From contig JAMOPG010000035.1 of NCBI GenBank assembly GCA_027064715.1, positions 1-60,615 on the forward strand: DNA of 60,615 nt. Direction: 5' to 3'. Source of the DNA: Desulfobacterales bacterium. GTDB taxonomy: Bacteria > Desulfobacterota > Desulfovibrionia > Desulfovibrionales > Desulfothermaceae. The position numbers and the translations under genes are program-made. The notes under the pieces were generated by a model that was not told the DNA's origin, did not search any database, and was given only the letters and a program-made list of their open reading frames with translations. Positions 27,412 through 37,950 of this stretch are shown piece after piece. Position 1 is the stretch's first letter, and the number at the start of each line of letters is the position of its first letter.

Positions 27412-29823
27412 GTGACTAAAACAATATCTATAGAAGAGGAAATTAAGAAATCATATTTGGAATATTCCTTAAGTGTTATAATAGGAAGGGCAATTCCAGA
27501 TGTAAGAGACGGACTTAAGCCTGTTCATAGAAGAATTTTATATGCCATGTATGAATTGGGCAATTTTTACAATAAGCCATATAAAAAATCAGCAAGGATA
27601 GTGGGTGATGTAATTGGTAAATATCATCCCCATGGCGATGCAGCAGTATATGATGCCCTAGTTCGTATGGCTCAACCTTTTAATATGAGGGATCCCTTAA
27701 TAGATGGCCAGGGAAATTTCGGCTCAATTGACGGTGACGCTCCAGCAGCAATGAGGTATACTGAATGTAGAATGTCCAAAATAGCACATGAATTTATAGC
27801 TGATATAGAAAAGGATACTGTAGATTTTAGACCTAATTATGATAATTCCTTAAAAGAACCTGAAGTTTTACCAACTAAAATACCAAATTTAATTGTAAAC
27901 GGTGCATCTGGTATTGCTGTGGGAATGGCCACTAATATTCCACCTCATAATCTAGGTGAAGTGATAGATGGTATTTTATCATATATTGATAATCCAGATA
28001 TATCTATATCAGAACTTATGAAATTTATAAAAGGTCCAGATTTTCCAACAGGTGCATATGTATATGGAACAAAGGGTCTAAAAAATGCATATTTAATAGG
28101 TAAAGGTACAATAAAAATAAGAAGTAAGATACATGTAGAATCCAATAAAAAAGAAAATGAATCTATTGTAATTACAGAAATACCTTATGGTTTAAATAAA
28201 TCTAATTTATTGAAAAAAATTGCTGAATTAATTAATGAAAGTAAGATTGAAGGAATATCTGATTTAAGAGATGAATCTGATAGAAAAGGTATTAGAATTG
28301 TCATTGAATTAAAAAAAGGTGCATTAAGTGATATAGTAGTAAATAGACTTTATAAATACACTCCACTTGATACATCATTTGGTATTAATTTTCTATGTGT
28401 TGTAAATAATAGACCTAAACTCATTAATTTAAAAGAGTATATAGAGCTATTTGTCTCTTTTAGAAGAGAAATTGTTTTAAGAAGAACAAGATATGATTTA
28501 AAAAAAGCAGAACATAGGGCACACATATTAGAAGGTCTAAAAAAGGCCTTAGATCATATAGATGAAGTTATTAAGATCATACGATCATCAAAGACTCCAG
28601 CAGAAGCCAAACAAAACTTAATAGATCGCTTTGATTTTACTGAAATACAGAGTCAAGCAATATTGGATATGAAGCTGCAAAGACTGACAAATTTAGAAAG
28701 AGAAAAGATTATAGAAGAATACAGAGAAATACTTAAAAAGATAGAATTTTTAAATAGTATTCTAAATAATCCTGAGGTGTTAAAGAATGAGATAAAAAAG
28801 GAATTAATAGAAATTAAGGAAAAATACAGCACTCCAAGAAGGACTGTAATATTAGATCATGATCCAGATGAGATAGATATTGAAGATTTGATACCTGATG
28901 ATGAAGTTGTTATCACATTGACAAAAAGAGGTTATATAAAAAGGACACCTCTTACTCAATTTGGAAAGCAAAGAAGAGGAGGTAAAGGGATATCAGGCGC
29001 ACACTTGAGTGACTCCGACATTGTTCAAGATATCTTGATTGGTACAAATCATGAGAATCTATTGTTATTTACAAACAAAGGTAGGATGTTAGTTTTAAAG
29101 GTCTTTAATATCCCTGAGGCCAGTAAAAAGGCAAGGGGTGTTCATATATCAAATATGGTAACCCTAAATAAGGGTGAAGAGATTGCAACGGCATTAGTAC
29201 AAAGGGAAGAAAATGAGAAACAATATTATCTGTTTGTCACAAAAAAAGGGATAGTCAAAAAATCAAAAATAGCTCTATATAAAAATGTGAGAACATCGGG
29301 AATTATAGCAATAAATTTAAGGGAAAATGATGAATTAATATCAGTAAAAGAAGTTGATGATGATAATGAAATAATGCTTCTCACAAAATTTGGATTTGCT
29401 ATTAGGTTTAGTTGTGTAGAGGTCAGAGAAATGGGAAGAAATACAACAGGTGTAAAAGGTATTTCATTGAGGGATAATGATGAGGTGGTATCAGGTGTGG
29501 TTATTGATCCTGAAGAGGGGAACTATTTAATGACAATTACTGAATATGGAAGTGGAAAAAGGACTATAATTGATAATTATAGATTGCAAAGTCGAGGGGG
29601 AAAGGGTATCATTAATTTGAAACCCAATAAAAAAACAGGTTTTGTCGTAAAGGGATTAGTTGTAAAAGAAGATGATCAATTAATAATTTTAACTTTAAAT
29701 AATAAGTTGATAAGGATTGATGTAAAAGATGTAAATATATATAGTAGAAATGCTAGAGGTGTAAAATTGATTAATTTGGATCCAGGTGATAAAGTTATAA
29801 CCTTTGATAAGATTTCGTCATGA
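27412..29823 (+). CDS. gyrA: DNA gyrase subunit A
   Basis: The 803-residue protein starts at GTG (27412), nine bases after AGGAG. The breakage-reunion domain has the catalytic Tyr in MRYTECRMS and the conserved [17 protein letters not shown]. The C-terminal DNA-wrapping propeller contains the gyrase box QRRGGKGI. This box distinguishes it from ParC. It overlaps the next gene by four bases (ATGA). Confidence 0.97.
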   Translation: MTKTISIEEEIKKSYLEYSLSVIIGRAIPDVRDGLKPVHRRILYAMYELGNFYNKPYKKSARIVGDVIGKYHPHGDAAVYDALVRMAQPFNMRDPLIDGQGNFGSIDGDAPAAMRYTECRMSKIAHEFIADIEKDTVDFRPNYDNSLKEPEVLPTKIPNLIVNGASGIAVGMATNIPPHNLGEVIDGILSYIDNPDISISELMKFIKGPDFPTGAYVYGTKGLKNAYLIGKGTIKIRSKIHVESNKKENESIVITEIPYGLNKSNLLKKIAELINESKIEGISDLRDESDRKGIRIVIELKKGALSDIVVNRLYKYTPLDTSFGINFLCVVNNRPKLINLKEYIELFVSFRREIVLRRTRYDLKKAEHRAHILEGLKKALDHIDEVIKIIRSSKTPAEAKQNLIDRFDFTEIQSQAILDMKLQRLTNLEREKIIEEYREILKKIEFLNSILNNPEVLKNEIKKELIEIKEKYSTPRRTVILDHDPDEIDIEDLIPDDEVVITLTKRGYIKRTPLTQFGKQRRGGKGISGAHLSDSDIVQDILIGTNHENLLLFTNKGRMLVLKVFNIPEASKKARGVHISNMVTLNKGEEIATALVQREENEKQYYLFVTKKGIVKKSKIALYKNVRTSGIIAINLRENDELISVKEVDDDNEIMLLTKFGFAIRFSCVEVREMGRNTTGVKGISLRDNDEVVSGVVIDPEEGNYLMTITEYGSGKRTIIDNYRLQSRGGKGIINLKPNKKTGFVVKGLVVKEDDQLIILTLNNKLIRIDVKDVNIYSRNARGVKLINLDPGDKVITFDKISS

Positions 29824-30815
29824 AAAAGATAATAGTATACAGTGAAAAACTAAAACAGGCTTTAAAAATAGTAAATAAGGTTGCAGCAACGAATTCAACA
29901 GTATTAGTTACTGGAGAATCAGGTACAGGAAAAGAACTTATTGTTAGAGAAATTCATAAAAGAAGTCATAGATCTAAAGGCCCTTTTGTACCAATAAATT
30001 GCGGTGCCATACCTAAGGAACTTATAGAATCTGAGTTGTTTGGTCATGAAAAAGGTGCTTTTACACATGCAATTAGGTCAAGACAAGGACGTTTTGAATT
30101 AGCAAATGGTGGTACTATTTTCTTAGATGAGGTTGGAGAATTGGATATTTATCTTCAGGTAAAGTTGCTTAGAGTCCTTCAAGAAAAGGAATTTGAGAGG
30201 GTAGGTGGAACAAAGACAATTAAAGTAGATGTGAGAATAGTTGCAGCAACTAACAAGGATTTAGAAGAGGAAGTAAAAAAAGGAAATTTCAGAGAAGATC
30301 TTTATTACAGATTGAATGTTGTAAATATATATATTCCACCTTTGAGGGAGAGAAAGGAAGATATTTTACCACTTGCGGACTATTTTTTAAAAAAATATTG
30401 TAAACTCAATAATAGAGAAGAATTAACTTTATCTAATGAGGTAAAAGAAATATTATTAAATTATAATTGGCCTGGAAATGTCAGGGAATTAGAAAATTTG
30501 ATGGAGAGATTTAGTATACTTTGTGAAAATAACAAGGTGACTGTGGAGGATGTTCCCTTAAAACTTTTAGAAAATACACAGAACACACAAGAATCAAAAG
30601 CCCTAACTTGTGATAATGAATTTATATTTCCAACGTTATCCACACTAAATAAGCTTAATCTAACACTAAAAGAGTTTTTAGAAGAAATAGAAAATAGGCT
30701 AATTTTAGAGGCCCTTAAAAAAAGTGGTGGTGTCAAAAACGAAGCTGCAAAATTACTGGGATTAAAACGTACTACTTTGATAGAAAAATTAAAGAAAAAA
30801 AAATTATTGGTATAA
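29820..30815 (+). CDS. Sigma-54-dependent activator without a sensor domain, GAFTHA variant
   Basis: The 331-residue protein has only the AAA+ domain (about 20-245) with Walker A GESGTGKE and Walker [10 protein letters not shown], plus a Fis-type helix-turn-helix at the end ([18 protein letters not shown]). There is no receiver or ligand domain. The normally invariant sigma-54-contact loop GAFTGA reads GAFTHA. The activator at 734-2092 in the same window has the standard loop. It overlaps gyrA by four bases, so it should be made with gyrase. Its target genes are unknown. Confidence 0.9.
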   Translation: MKKIIVYSEKLKQALKIVNKVAATNSTVLVTGESGTGKELIVREIHKRSHRSKGPFVPINCGAIPKELIESELFGHEKGAFTHAIRSRQGRFELANGGTIFLDEVGELDIYLQVKLLRVLQEKEFERVGGTKTIKVDVRIVAATNKDLEEEVKKGNFREDLYYRLNVVNIYIPPLRERKEDILPLADYFLKKYCKLNNREELTLSNEVKEILLNYNWPGNVRELENLMERFSILCENNKVTVEDVPLKLLENTQNTQESKALTCDNEFIFPTLSTLNKLNLTLKEFLEEIENRLILEALKKSGGVKNEAAKLLGLKRTTLIEKLKKKKLLV

Positions 30816-30872
30816 TATTTGCTTAATTCTTTACTGTAAGGAAAATTATCATGTGAATAATAGGTTTAGATA

Positions 30873-33715
30873 ATGTATAAATTATTAAAAATATTGTGTT
30901 TTTTTATACTACTTTTTATAAAATCCACCTCACTACTATTGGGCTATACCTATTATTGGGGATCTCACCCAGACAGAGAAAGGTTTGTATTAAAATTTGA
31001 TAAGACTATACCTTCTACCTTTAAAATTTTCAGGCAAGATAAATATACTATAAAAATAATTATTCCTGATGAGTTTTTAAAAGAGGAGACTATACCGTCA
31101 TCAAAATTTGTCAAAAATATGACTATATTAAAATCAGTTGATGTTAAAAAGGGAACATTGACTATATTTACACATGTGCCTGATTTTGAACTAAATTGGT
31201 TTTTATTTGCAGAGGAAAATAAGATAGTAGTTGATTTGATTAAAAAACCGTATGAACAAATAAAAAATGAAGAACGAAATAAAGATATAGAAGTAGATAA
31301 TGATAATTTATCTAAAACAACTAATAAAAATATAGTAGATAATTCTTCATCACAATCAGAAAATGGAACTTTAAACAATTTAGTTTCCGAAGGTAATAAA
31401 ACTAAACCTATCTTAAAAGAAATAAAATATGTTAAATCTTTTGCTGTGAAGGGATTTGTTAATAAAAATGCTACTATATATAATCCAAATAAAGAATATT
31501 ATCCTGAAAAGATAGAAAATAAAAAAATAGAAAATGAAAAAGAACACGCAAAAATAGAGAAAAAAAAAATTTTGAAATAAGAAGAAAGATCAATCCTTCT
31601 TTAGTCTTAAAAGAGGAAAAAAATAAAACCAGTGTAGAGCCTTCTCAAATAGTTAAAGAAGGATCTAGTAAAAATAAAACAAAAGAAATATCCCACCAAA
31701 TAGAAGAAAACAAAAGCAAAAAAAATGAAGAAGAACTTCAAGACAATTCCACAAGCAAGGTAAATTATGAAGAGCAAATATATGTAATTAAGTTGCAAAT
31801 AAATAATGGCGAATTGGAAAGTGCCAAGACTGCTCTTGAAGTGTTGTATAACAATCCTAACATACCTTTAAACTACAGAGAAGAAATATTGGCCTTAATG
31901 ATAGATTTGGATTTTCAAATTTATCATGATAAGTTAAAAGACAACTATTTAAAAATCAACAAGTTACTTAATGAAGCAATAAACGTTTTTCCAAAATCTA
32001 TTTATTTTCCAAATTGGTTATTAAAACTTTGTTATTTGAATCTAAATGTGGGGAACATAGATGAAGCCCTTGCTTATTTTAATATCTTAAAGGAAAAATA
32101 TCCAAAGTCATCATATGTTGCACAAGCTCATTATTATTTTGGTGACTACTATTTGGAAAAAAAAGAATTAATTAAAGCTAGAGAGCATTTTGAAACAATT
32201 GTTGAAAATTATCAAACAAGTCCTGTTGTTAAACAGGCGGCAATAAATTTGACAAAAGTTCTGTATCAGATGGAACTATATGATCTGTCTTGGAAGGTTA
32301 TGAAATATGTGCAACAAAGGTGGCCTCTTTTTTATCAAAAGGATCCTTATATGTTAAAATTGGCTGGCCATGTATCCATGCTAAATAAAAAATATGATTT
32401 GGCATTAGATTATTACTGGCAATATTATAATATAATGCCAGAAGTTAAAGATGCAGATATAATTCTTGCGAGAATTGGTGATTTGTATTTAAAAAAAGGT
32501 TTGATTAAGTATGCAAAAAAGATGTATGAATATGTTGCGCAGAGATATCCTGACAAGGAAGGTGGTTTAATTGCAAAGATGCGTCTTGCTGAAGAGGGAA
32601 TATATGATGAACCGTCCATCAAAGATATGTTTACTGTTTTTGACAGACCTTACAATCTACGTCCAGAAAGAATCTATACAGAAATCATACAAAACCATCC
32701 AGACTCTCCACTTGCTCCCCTTGCATATTTAAAATTATCCATGTGGTATTTATGGAAAAATCAATATTTAAAAGCACTTGATGTTATCAAACAATTTTAT
32801 AAAAAATATCCTGATTCCAACTTATGGGATAGATTTGAACATACTGGTATAGTAGCACTTTCTAAGTTGATAGATAAGTCCATAAAGGATAATCTATACA
32901 CTGTAATTTTAGATGTTTGGAATAAATATAGTTTCTTAACTAAAGATTTGTCAAAATTTGATCCTTCAGTAGTTATAGCAGTTGCTGTTTCATACTGGAA
33001 AACAGGAAATCCAACTAAGGCATTAGAACTTGCAAGACCATTTATTGAAAATAAAGATAAAAAAATAGCTTTAGTATCCTCCCTTGAACTTATGTTAAAT
33101 ATTTATTTACAAAATGAAGAGTGGATTGAGATAGAAAATTTAGGTAAAAGATTTTTAGATTATCAGGGATTACCAGAACATTTAAGATCTCAGCTAAAAT
33201 ATGCGTATGCACTGGCAGAAATCCATTTAGGGAAAGGAGAAGAGGTGGTTGATCTTTTAAAAGGATTGGCAATAGACCATAATTTATCTGAAAAACAAAG
33301 GGGATTTGTTTTTTATTTTTTGGCAACTGAGGAATATAATCAAAAAAACTTAGAAAATGCATATATCTTTGCCCAGGAAGCTCTGTCAATCTTCTTAAAA
33401 CAAAACAGAAATAATCCCAAAATCAAGGATTGTCTGAGAATACTTATAGATGTTACAAAAAGGTCAGGCCGTATTATGGAGGCAATAGAATGGGCAGAGC
33501 GGTTTAATAAAGATATTAAAGAAGGTTCAAAAGAAAAGCCCAAATTTGAATATGAACTAGCAAATTTGTATAAACAAGCAGGTTTTACTGACATATGGAT
33601 TAAAAAATTAAAGGATATTGAGCAAAAATATCCAGATACCATTTATGGTGAGCTAGCAAAAAATGATTTGATTTCATTAAAATTAAAGCAAAAGGCAATG
33701 AAATATATCCAATAA
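30873..33715 (+). CDS. AMIN/TPR envelope protein split by a frameshift at an A10 tract
   Basis: Two open frames fit one protein. The first (30873-31580, 235 aa) has a signal peptide (about 1-24) and an AMIN-like beta domain (about 25-130), then a Lys/Glu-rich linker, and stops in KKKILK. The second frame is open from the A10 tract (31560-31569) through 33715 and needs a shift of -1. It carries tetratricopeptide-like helical repeats over about 600 residues. A minus-one slip or one extra A gives a 947-residue protein. Without a shift the second part would need TTG 31793 or another start and would lack a signal peptide. Possible causes are slippage by design, mutation or a homopolymer sequencing error. 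Confidence 0.8.
31560..31569 (+). other. A10 homopolymer, frameshift point
   Basis: Ten consecutive A residues lie exactly at the junction where the reading frame must change from the signal-peptide/AMIN part to the TPR part. Runs of nine or more A are prone to RNA polymerase slippage and to miscalling by sequencers. A tRNA -1 slip on AAA codons would give the same restored frame. Confidence 0.7.
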
Positions 33716-33730
33716 AAGGAGGGATAGAAA

Positions 33731-34537
33731 ATGAATAGAAAAGCAGTAGTTGCTGGACAATTTTATCCAGGATCTGCAATGGAATTAAAAAATACCTTGA
33801 AATCATTATTTATGGAAGTTCCGTCTTCTAAAAAAAAGAATGCACTTTTGACAATGCTGCCCCATGCTGGTTACATATATTCAGGACGAACTGCTGGAAA
33901 AACATTGAGTTATGTAAATTTAAAGGAAAATATCTTGCTTCTTGGTCCAAATCATACGGGGATAGGTGATCCTTTTTCTGTTTGGTGTGATGGAAAATGG
34001 GAATTTCCTGGTGGTTTTTTAGAAGTAAATGAAAAAATAGCTAATGAGCTAGTTAATGGGATTGAATATTTATCTGCTGATGTCAGTGCCCATTTAAGAG
34101 AACATTCTTTAGAAGTCTTAATTCCTTTTTTGTGGTATATAAACCCAAACATTAAGATCATTCCAATATGTATTCGGGAACATAGATTGGATATTTTAAT
34201 AGATGTAGGAAAAAAAATAGCTGATATCATAAGAGATATGGACAATATTTCAATTGTTGTTAGTTCTGATATGAGCCATTTTATATCTCATGATAGGGCC
34301 AAAATTTTAGATCAGACAGCCATTGAAAAATGTGAAAAAGTCGATCCAGAAGATCTTTATAATGCAGTAAGAGAATATAATATCACTATGTGTGGAGTGT
34401 TTCCTATGACTGTTGGACTTAAAATAGCAAAAGAATTAGGGGCTACAAAGGGTATGTTGATTGATTATTCTACTTCTGGAGATGTAACAGGTGATAAAAG
34501 TTATGTAGTGGGATATGCTGGTATAATTGTTTATTAG
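33731..34537 (+). CDS. MEMO1/AmmeMemoRadiSam system protein B
   Basis: The 268-residue Memo-family protein is complete. Markers include AGQFYPGSAMELK, MLPHAGYIYSGRTAG, LLGPNHTG and SSDMSHFISHDRA, the last holding metal-binding residues. Bacterial homologues often sit in an AmmeMemoRadiSam set with an AMMECR1 protein and a radical SAM enzyme; neither is in this window. The biochemical role is unknown. It starts at ATG 33731 after AAGGAGGG. Confidence 0.9.
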   Translation: MNRKAVVAGQFYPGSAMELKNTLKSLFMEVPSSKKKNALLTMLPHAGYIYSGRTAGKTLSYVNLKENILLLGPNHTGIGDPFSVWCDGKWEFPGGFLEVNEKIANELVNGIEYLSADVSAHLREHSLEVLIPFLWYINPNIKIIPICIREHRLDILIDVGKKIADIIRDMDNISIVVSSDMSHFISHDRAKILDQTAIEKCEKVDPEDLYNAVREYNITMCGVFPMTVGLKIAKELGATKGMLIDYSTSGDVTGDKSYVVGYAGIIVY

Positions 34538-34557
34538 TGACATAGTCAGGGGGATAT

Positions 34558-35187
34558 ATGATAGCAATTATAGATTATAAGGCAGGTAACTTAACATCTG
34601 TAAAGAGAAGTCTTGATTTTTTAAATATAAAAAATGAAATAACAGATGATGAAAAAAAGATTCAAAAAAGTATAGGTATAATATTTCCAGGAGTAGGTGC
34701 AGCTGGATCTGCAATGGAAAATTTGAGGGAAAAAAATTTAGATGAGATCTTAAAACAAGAAGTAATGAATGGAAAACCATTACTAGGTATTTGTCTTGGA
34801 TGTCAAATTATTTTAGATTATAGTGAAGAAAATAATACAAAATGTCTAGGCCTTATCCCTGGAGAGTGTCGTAGATTTGATTCTTTTTTAAAGGACGAAA
34901 AAGGTGAATATATTAAGATACCACATATGGGATGGAATCAGGTTAATATAAAAAAGGAAAATCCATTGTTTCATGATATTAAAAACAACTTAGACTTTTA
35001 TTTTGTGCACAGTTATTACCCAAAACCTGCAGAGGATTTTGTTATAGGCACAACAAACTATGGTGTGGAATTTTGTTCTGTGCTTGGTAGACAAGGCCTC
35101 TGGGCAGTTCAATTTCATCCTGAAAAGAGTGGAAGGTTTGGACTCAAGATTCTTGAGAATTTTTATAAATATTGTGTGAGGTGTTGA
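34558..35187 (+). CDS. hisH: Imidazole glycerol phosphate synthase glutaminase subunit
   Basis: The 209-residue class I glutamine amidotransferase has its nucleophile in [12 protein letters not shown] (Cys about 81), and the His and Glu of the triad in [28 protein letters not shown] is a standard HisH start. It supplies ammonia to HisF for histidine and AICAR formation. hisF follows four bases later. Confidence 0.95.
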   Translation: MIAIIDYKAGNLTSVKRSLDFLNIKNEITDDEKKIQKSIGIIFPGVGAAGSAMENLREKNLDEILKQEVMNGKPLLGICLGCQIILDYSEENNTKCLGLIPGECRRFDSFLKDEKGEYIKIPHMGWNQVNIKKENPLFHDIKNNLDFYFVHSYYPKPAEDFVIGTTNYGVEFCSVLGRQGLWAVQFHPEKSGRFGLKILENFYKYCVRC

Positions 35188-35191
35188 TATT

Positions 35192-35971
35192 ATGTTATGT
35201 AAGAGGATAATACCCTGTTTAGATGTGAGAGACGGAAAATTGACAAAAGGTGTTAAATTTAAAGGTAATGTTGATATAGGAGATCCTGTTGAATCAGCAA
35301 AAAAATATTATGAAGAGGGTGCAGATGAGATAGTCTTTTATGATATCACTGCATCCCATGAACGGCGTGGCATAATGATAAAGGTAGTTGAAGAGGTGGC
35401 AAAGAATATATTTATACCATTTTCTGTGGGTGGTGGAATAGCCTCTGTTGAGGATATGAGAGAGGTCCTACTTGCAGGTGCAGAAAAGATATCAGTTAAT
35501 TCAGCAGCAGTAAAAAATCCTAAAATAATCACTGAAGGAGCAGAAAGATTTGGTTCCCAATGCATTGTTGTTGGCATGGATGTATTATGGGTGGGGGTGA
35601 GTAAAAATATCCCATCAGGCTATGAAATAGTAATTCATGGGGGAAGAAAAAAAACAGGCATAGATGCACTCTGGTGGGCAAAGGAGGTAGAAAGATTAGG
35701 TGCAGGAGAGATATGTCTAAATTCCATAGATGCTGATGGCACAAAGGAGGGTTATGAACTTAAGTTGACTAGACTTATTTCTGAAAACGTGAATATCCCA
35801 GTAATTGCTTCAGGTGGTGCAGGAAATCCTCAGCATATGGTTGACGCTGTTACTATTGGTAAGGCATCTGCAGCTTTGATAGCTTCTATTGTGCATTTTG
35901 GGGAGTATACCATTAGAGAAATAAAGGAATATATGAATGAAAAGGGGGTTAGGGTAAGAATGAAGTGGTAA
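35192..35971 (+). CDS. hisF: Imidazole glycerol phosphate synthase cyclase subunit
   Basis: The 259-residue TIM barrel has the HisF markers [16 protein letters not shown] (catalytic Asp near 11), [20 protein letters not shown] (second catalytic Asp) and [14 protein letters not shown]. Its details, such as [13 protein letters not shown], resemble Desulfovibrio HisF, which is part of the lineage evidence. With HisH it makes imidazole glycerol phosphate. No other his genes are in the window. Confidence 0.96.
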   Translation: MLCKRIIPCLDVRDGKLTKGVKFKGNVDIGDPVESAKKYYEEGADEIVFYDITASHERRGIMIKVVEEVAKNIFIPFSVGGGIASVEDMREVLLAGAEKISVNSAAVKNPKIITEGAERFGSQCIVVGMDVLWVGVSKNIPSGYEIVIHGGRKKTGIDALWWAKEVERLGAGEICLNSIDADGTKEGYELKLTRLISENVNIPVIASGGAGNPQHMVDAVTIGKASAALIASIVHFGEYTIREIKEYMNEKGVRVRMKW

Positions 35972-35975
35972 TTGG

Positions 35976-36719
35976 TTATCTCTTTTTAAAATAAGCTAAA
36001 TATTCTTGATTTCCCTTAGGACCTTTTATTTTTGAGGGCACGATACCTATGGACATTAGATTTAGCTCATTTTGTGCAAATTGAACAATTTTTGAAACAG
36101 CCTTATGTTGAAGATTTTTGTCCCTCACCACCCCTTTTTTAACTTCTTTTTTTTCTAACTCAAACTGGGGTTTTATAAGACAAACTATTTCACCCGTGTC
36201 TTTTAAAAATTTGATACAACAGGGAAGTACTTTTGTAAGTGAGATAAAAGAACAATCTATAGTGATGATATCCATCTTTTCAAGTAGTAAACTGGGGGAT
36301 AGATATCTTATATTGATCCTTTCCAAATTTATTACCCTTGCATCATTTAATAATTTTTCGTGGAGTTGGCCATATCCAACATCTACAGCATAAACCTTTT
36401 TTGCCCCATGTTGGAGTGCACAATCTGTAAAACCACCAGTGGAAGCACCAACATCCATAACTATTTTGTCTTTGAAATCTATGTGAAAGGTTTCTATTGC
36501 AGTGAGTAATTTGTATCCTCCTCTGCTAACAAACCTCTCTTTCTCTTTTAGTATCAATTTTTCATCCTTTTCAATTAACTCACCTGGCTTTTTAATTAGT
36601 TCTTGATTTTTTTCTTTAACTACCAGGCCAGCCATTATTAATCTTTTTGCCTTTTCTCTACTCTCACAAATACCTTTTTCCACTAATAATTGATCTGCAC
36701 GGATCTTTTTGTTTCTCAT
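35976..36719 (-). CDS. tlyA: TlyA-family rRNA 2'-O-methyltransferase
   Basis: The 247-residue protein has an N-terminal S4 RNA-binding domain (KIRADQLLVEKGICESREKAKR) and a FtsJ-like SAM methyltransferase domain (VMDVGASTGGFTDCALQHGA, and ITIDCSFISL). TlyA methylates ribosomal RNA in some bacteria; older annotations call it hemolysin A. It ends four bases from the convergent hisF stop. No terminator hairpin fits between them. Confidence 0.93.
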   Translation of the reverse strand: MRNKKIRADQLLVEKGICESREKAKRLIMAGLVVKEKNQELIKKPGELIEKDEKLILKEKERFVSRGGYKLLTAIETFHIDFKDKIVMDVGASTGGFTDCALQHGAKKVYAVDVGYGQLHEKLLNDARVINLERINIRYLSPSLLLEKMDIITIDCSFISLTKVLPCCIKFLKDTGEIVCLIKPQFELEKKEVKKGVVRDKNLQHKAVSKIVQFAQNELNLMSIGIVPSKIKGPKGNQEYLAYFKKR

Positions 36720-36803
36720 AAAATATACCTATATTTTGCTTGTAATTTTTTAATTAAAATCATATCTCTTGATTGTAAAGAGAAATGGAGTATTAAGCTG
36801 AAG

Positions 36804-36831
36804 TTGAATTTTTTTTAAAAAAGGTTACACT
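36804..36831 (+). promoter_or_regulatory. Candidate promoter before the GAPDH gene
   Basis: TTGAAT (36804-36809), a 16-nt spacer and TACACT (36826-36831) make a moderate housekeeping promoter in the tlyA/gap divergent gap. The -10 match is four of six, so the call is tentative. Confidence 0.35.
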
Positions 36832-36874
36832 TATATTTTAAATAAGCCTAATTAACTAATTAAGGAGGTTAAAA

Positions 36875-37873
36875 ATGGGAGTAAAAATAGGATTAAATGG
36901 CTTTGGTAGGATAGGCCGTTATGTTACCAGGCTATTGGCAAATGACTCAGAGCTAGAACTTGTTGCTGTAAATGCAAGGGCAGACAATAATACCCTTGCA
37001 CATCTCTTAAAATATGATTCTGTACATGGTAGATTTGAATGTAAGGTAGAGGCAAATGATGAAGGAATAGTTGTAAATGGAAGGCAGATCAAGGTCACAA
37101 GGCAGGGCCCTGGTGAGTGGTTATGGAAGGATTTAGGCGTTGATATAGTACTTGAGACCACTGGAAAATTTAGAGACAGGGAAAGTTGTGAAAAGCATTT
37201 AACTTGTGGTGCAAAAAAGGTATTAATTGGTGCTCCTGGTAAGAATCCTGATATAACTATTGTTGTAGGAGTTAATGACAGTGAATTAAAGAAAGAACAT
37301 AACATCATTTCCAATGCCTCATGTACCACCAATTGTATGGCTCCCGTAACAAAAGTCATTCATGAAAAATTTGGCATTTTAAGAGGACTTATGACAACTG
37401 TACATTCATATACAATGAGTCAGAGAATACTTGATGGATCCCACAAAGATTTAAGGCGTGCAAGGGCAGCGGCAATGTCAATGATACCAACAACAACTGG
37501 AGCTGCAAAGGCTGTAACAGAGGTTATACCTGACTTGAAAGGAAAACTTCATGGTATGGCCATTAGGGTACCTACTCCCAATGTGTCTTTGGTTGACCTC
37601 AATGTAGAGTTAAATAAGGAAGTGACAAAGGAGGAGATTAACAAAGTTTTATCTGATGCATCTCAAAATGAATTAAAAGGTATTATGGCGTACACTGAAA
37701 TTCCACTGGTCTCTGTAGATTATGTATCTACTCCTTATGCTGGAATAGTGGATGGACTTTTGACAGAGGTAGTTGAAGGCAGACTTGCAAAATTAATTAT
37801 CTGGTATGACAATGAGTCTGGTTTTTCCAATCAACTTGTAAGACTAACCAGAAAAGTAGCCAATCTTCTCTAA
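36875..37873 (+). CDS. gapA: Glyceraldehyde-3-phosphate dehydrogenase, type I
   Basis: The 332-residue enzyme has NAD-binding GLNGFGRIGRYVTRLL at the N-terminus, the catalytic Cys in SNASCTTNCMAP and the ending WYDNESGFSNQLVRL. It oxidises G3P to 1,3-bisphosphoglycerate in glycolysis or runs in reverse in gluconeogenesis. It is monocistronic, starting after AAGGAGG and ending before a strong terminator. Confidence 0.96.
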   Translation: MGVKIGLNGFGRIGRYVTRLLANDSELELVAVNARADNNTLAHLLKYDSVHGRFECKVEANDEGIVVNGRQIKVTRQGPGEWLWKDLGVDIVLETTGKFRDRESCEKHLTCGAKKVLIGAPGKNPDITIVVGVNDSELKKEHNIISNASCTTNCMAPVTKVIHEKFGILRGLMTTVHSYTMSQRILDGSHKDLRRARAAAMSMIPTTTGAAKAVTEVIPDLKGKLHGMAIRVPTPNVSLVDLNVELNKEVTKEEINKVLSDASQNELKGIMAYTEIPLVSVDYVSTPYAGIVDGLLTEVVEGRLAKLIIWYDNESGFSNQLVRLTRKVANLL

Positions 37874-37890
37874 TTTTTTTTTCTAGTATA

Positions 37891-37920
37891 AAAGAGGGCG
37901 GTTAACTGCCCTCTTTTTTT
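37891..37920 (+). terminator. Intrinsic terminator after gapA
   Basis: A hairpin with 9-bp arms, AAAGAGGGC (37891-37899) and GCCCTCTTT (37908-37916), has an 8-base loop and is followed by a T run to 37920. It separates gapA from dnaE. Confidence 0.9.
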
Positions 37921-37950
37921 ATTTTCATAACAATCTTACGAGGTGAATTT

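Noticed and set aside
30636-30644. Perfect DnaA box TTATCCACA
   Set aside because: It lies inside the coding region of the sigma-54 activator. In a 60-kb AT-rich window several such nonamers are expected by chance, and there is no cluster.
36919-37359. 146-codon minus-strand frame opposite gapA
   Set aside because: The GAPDH reading on the plus strand is certain and this frame lacks family motifs.
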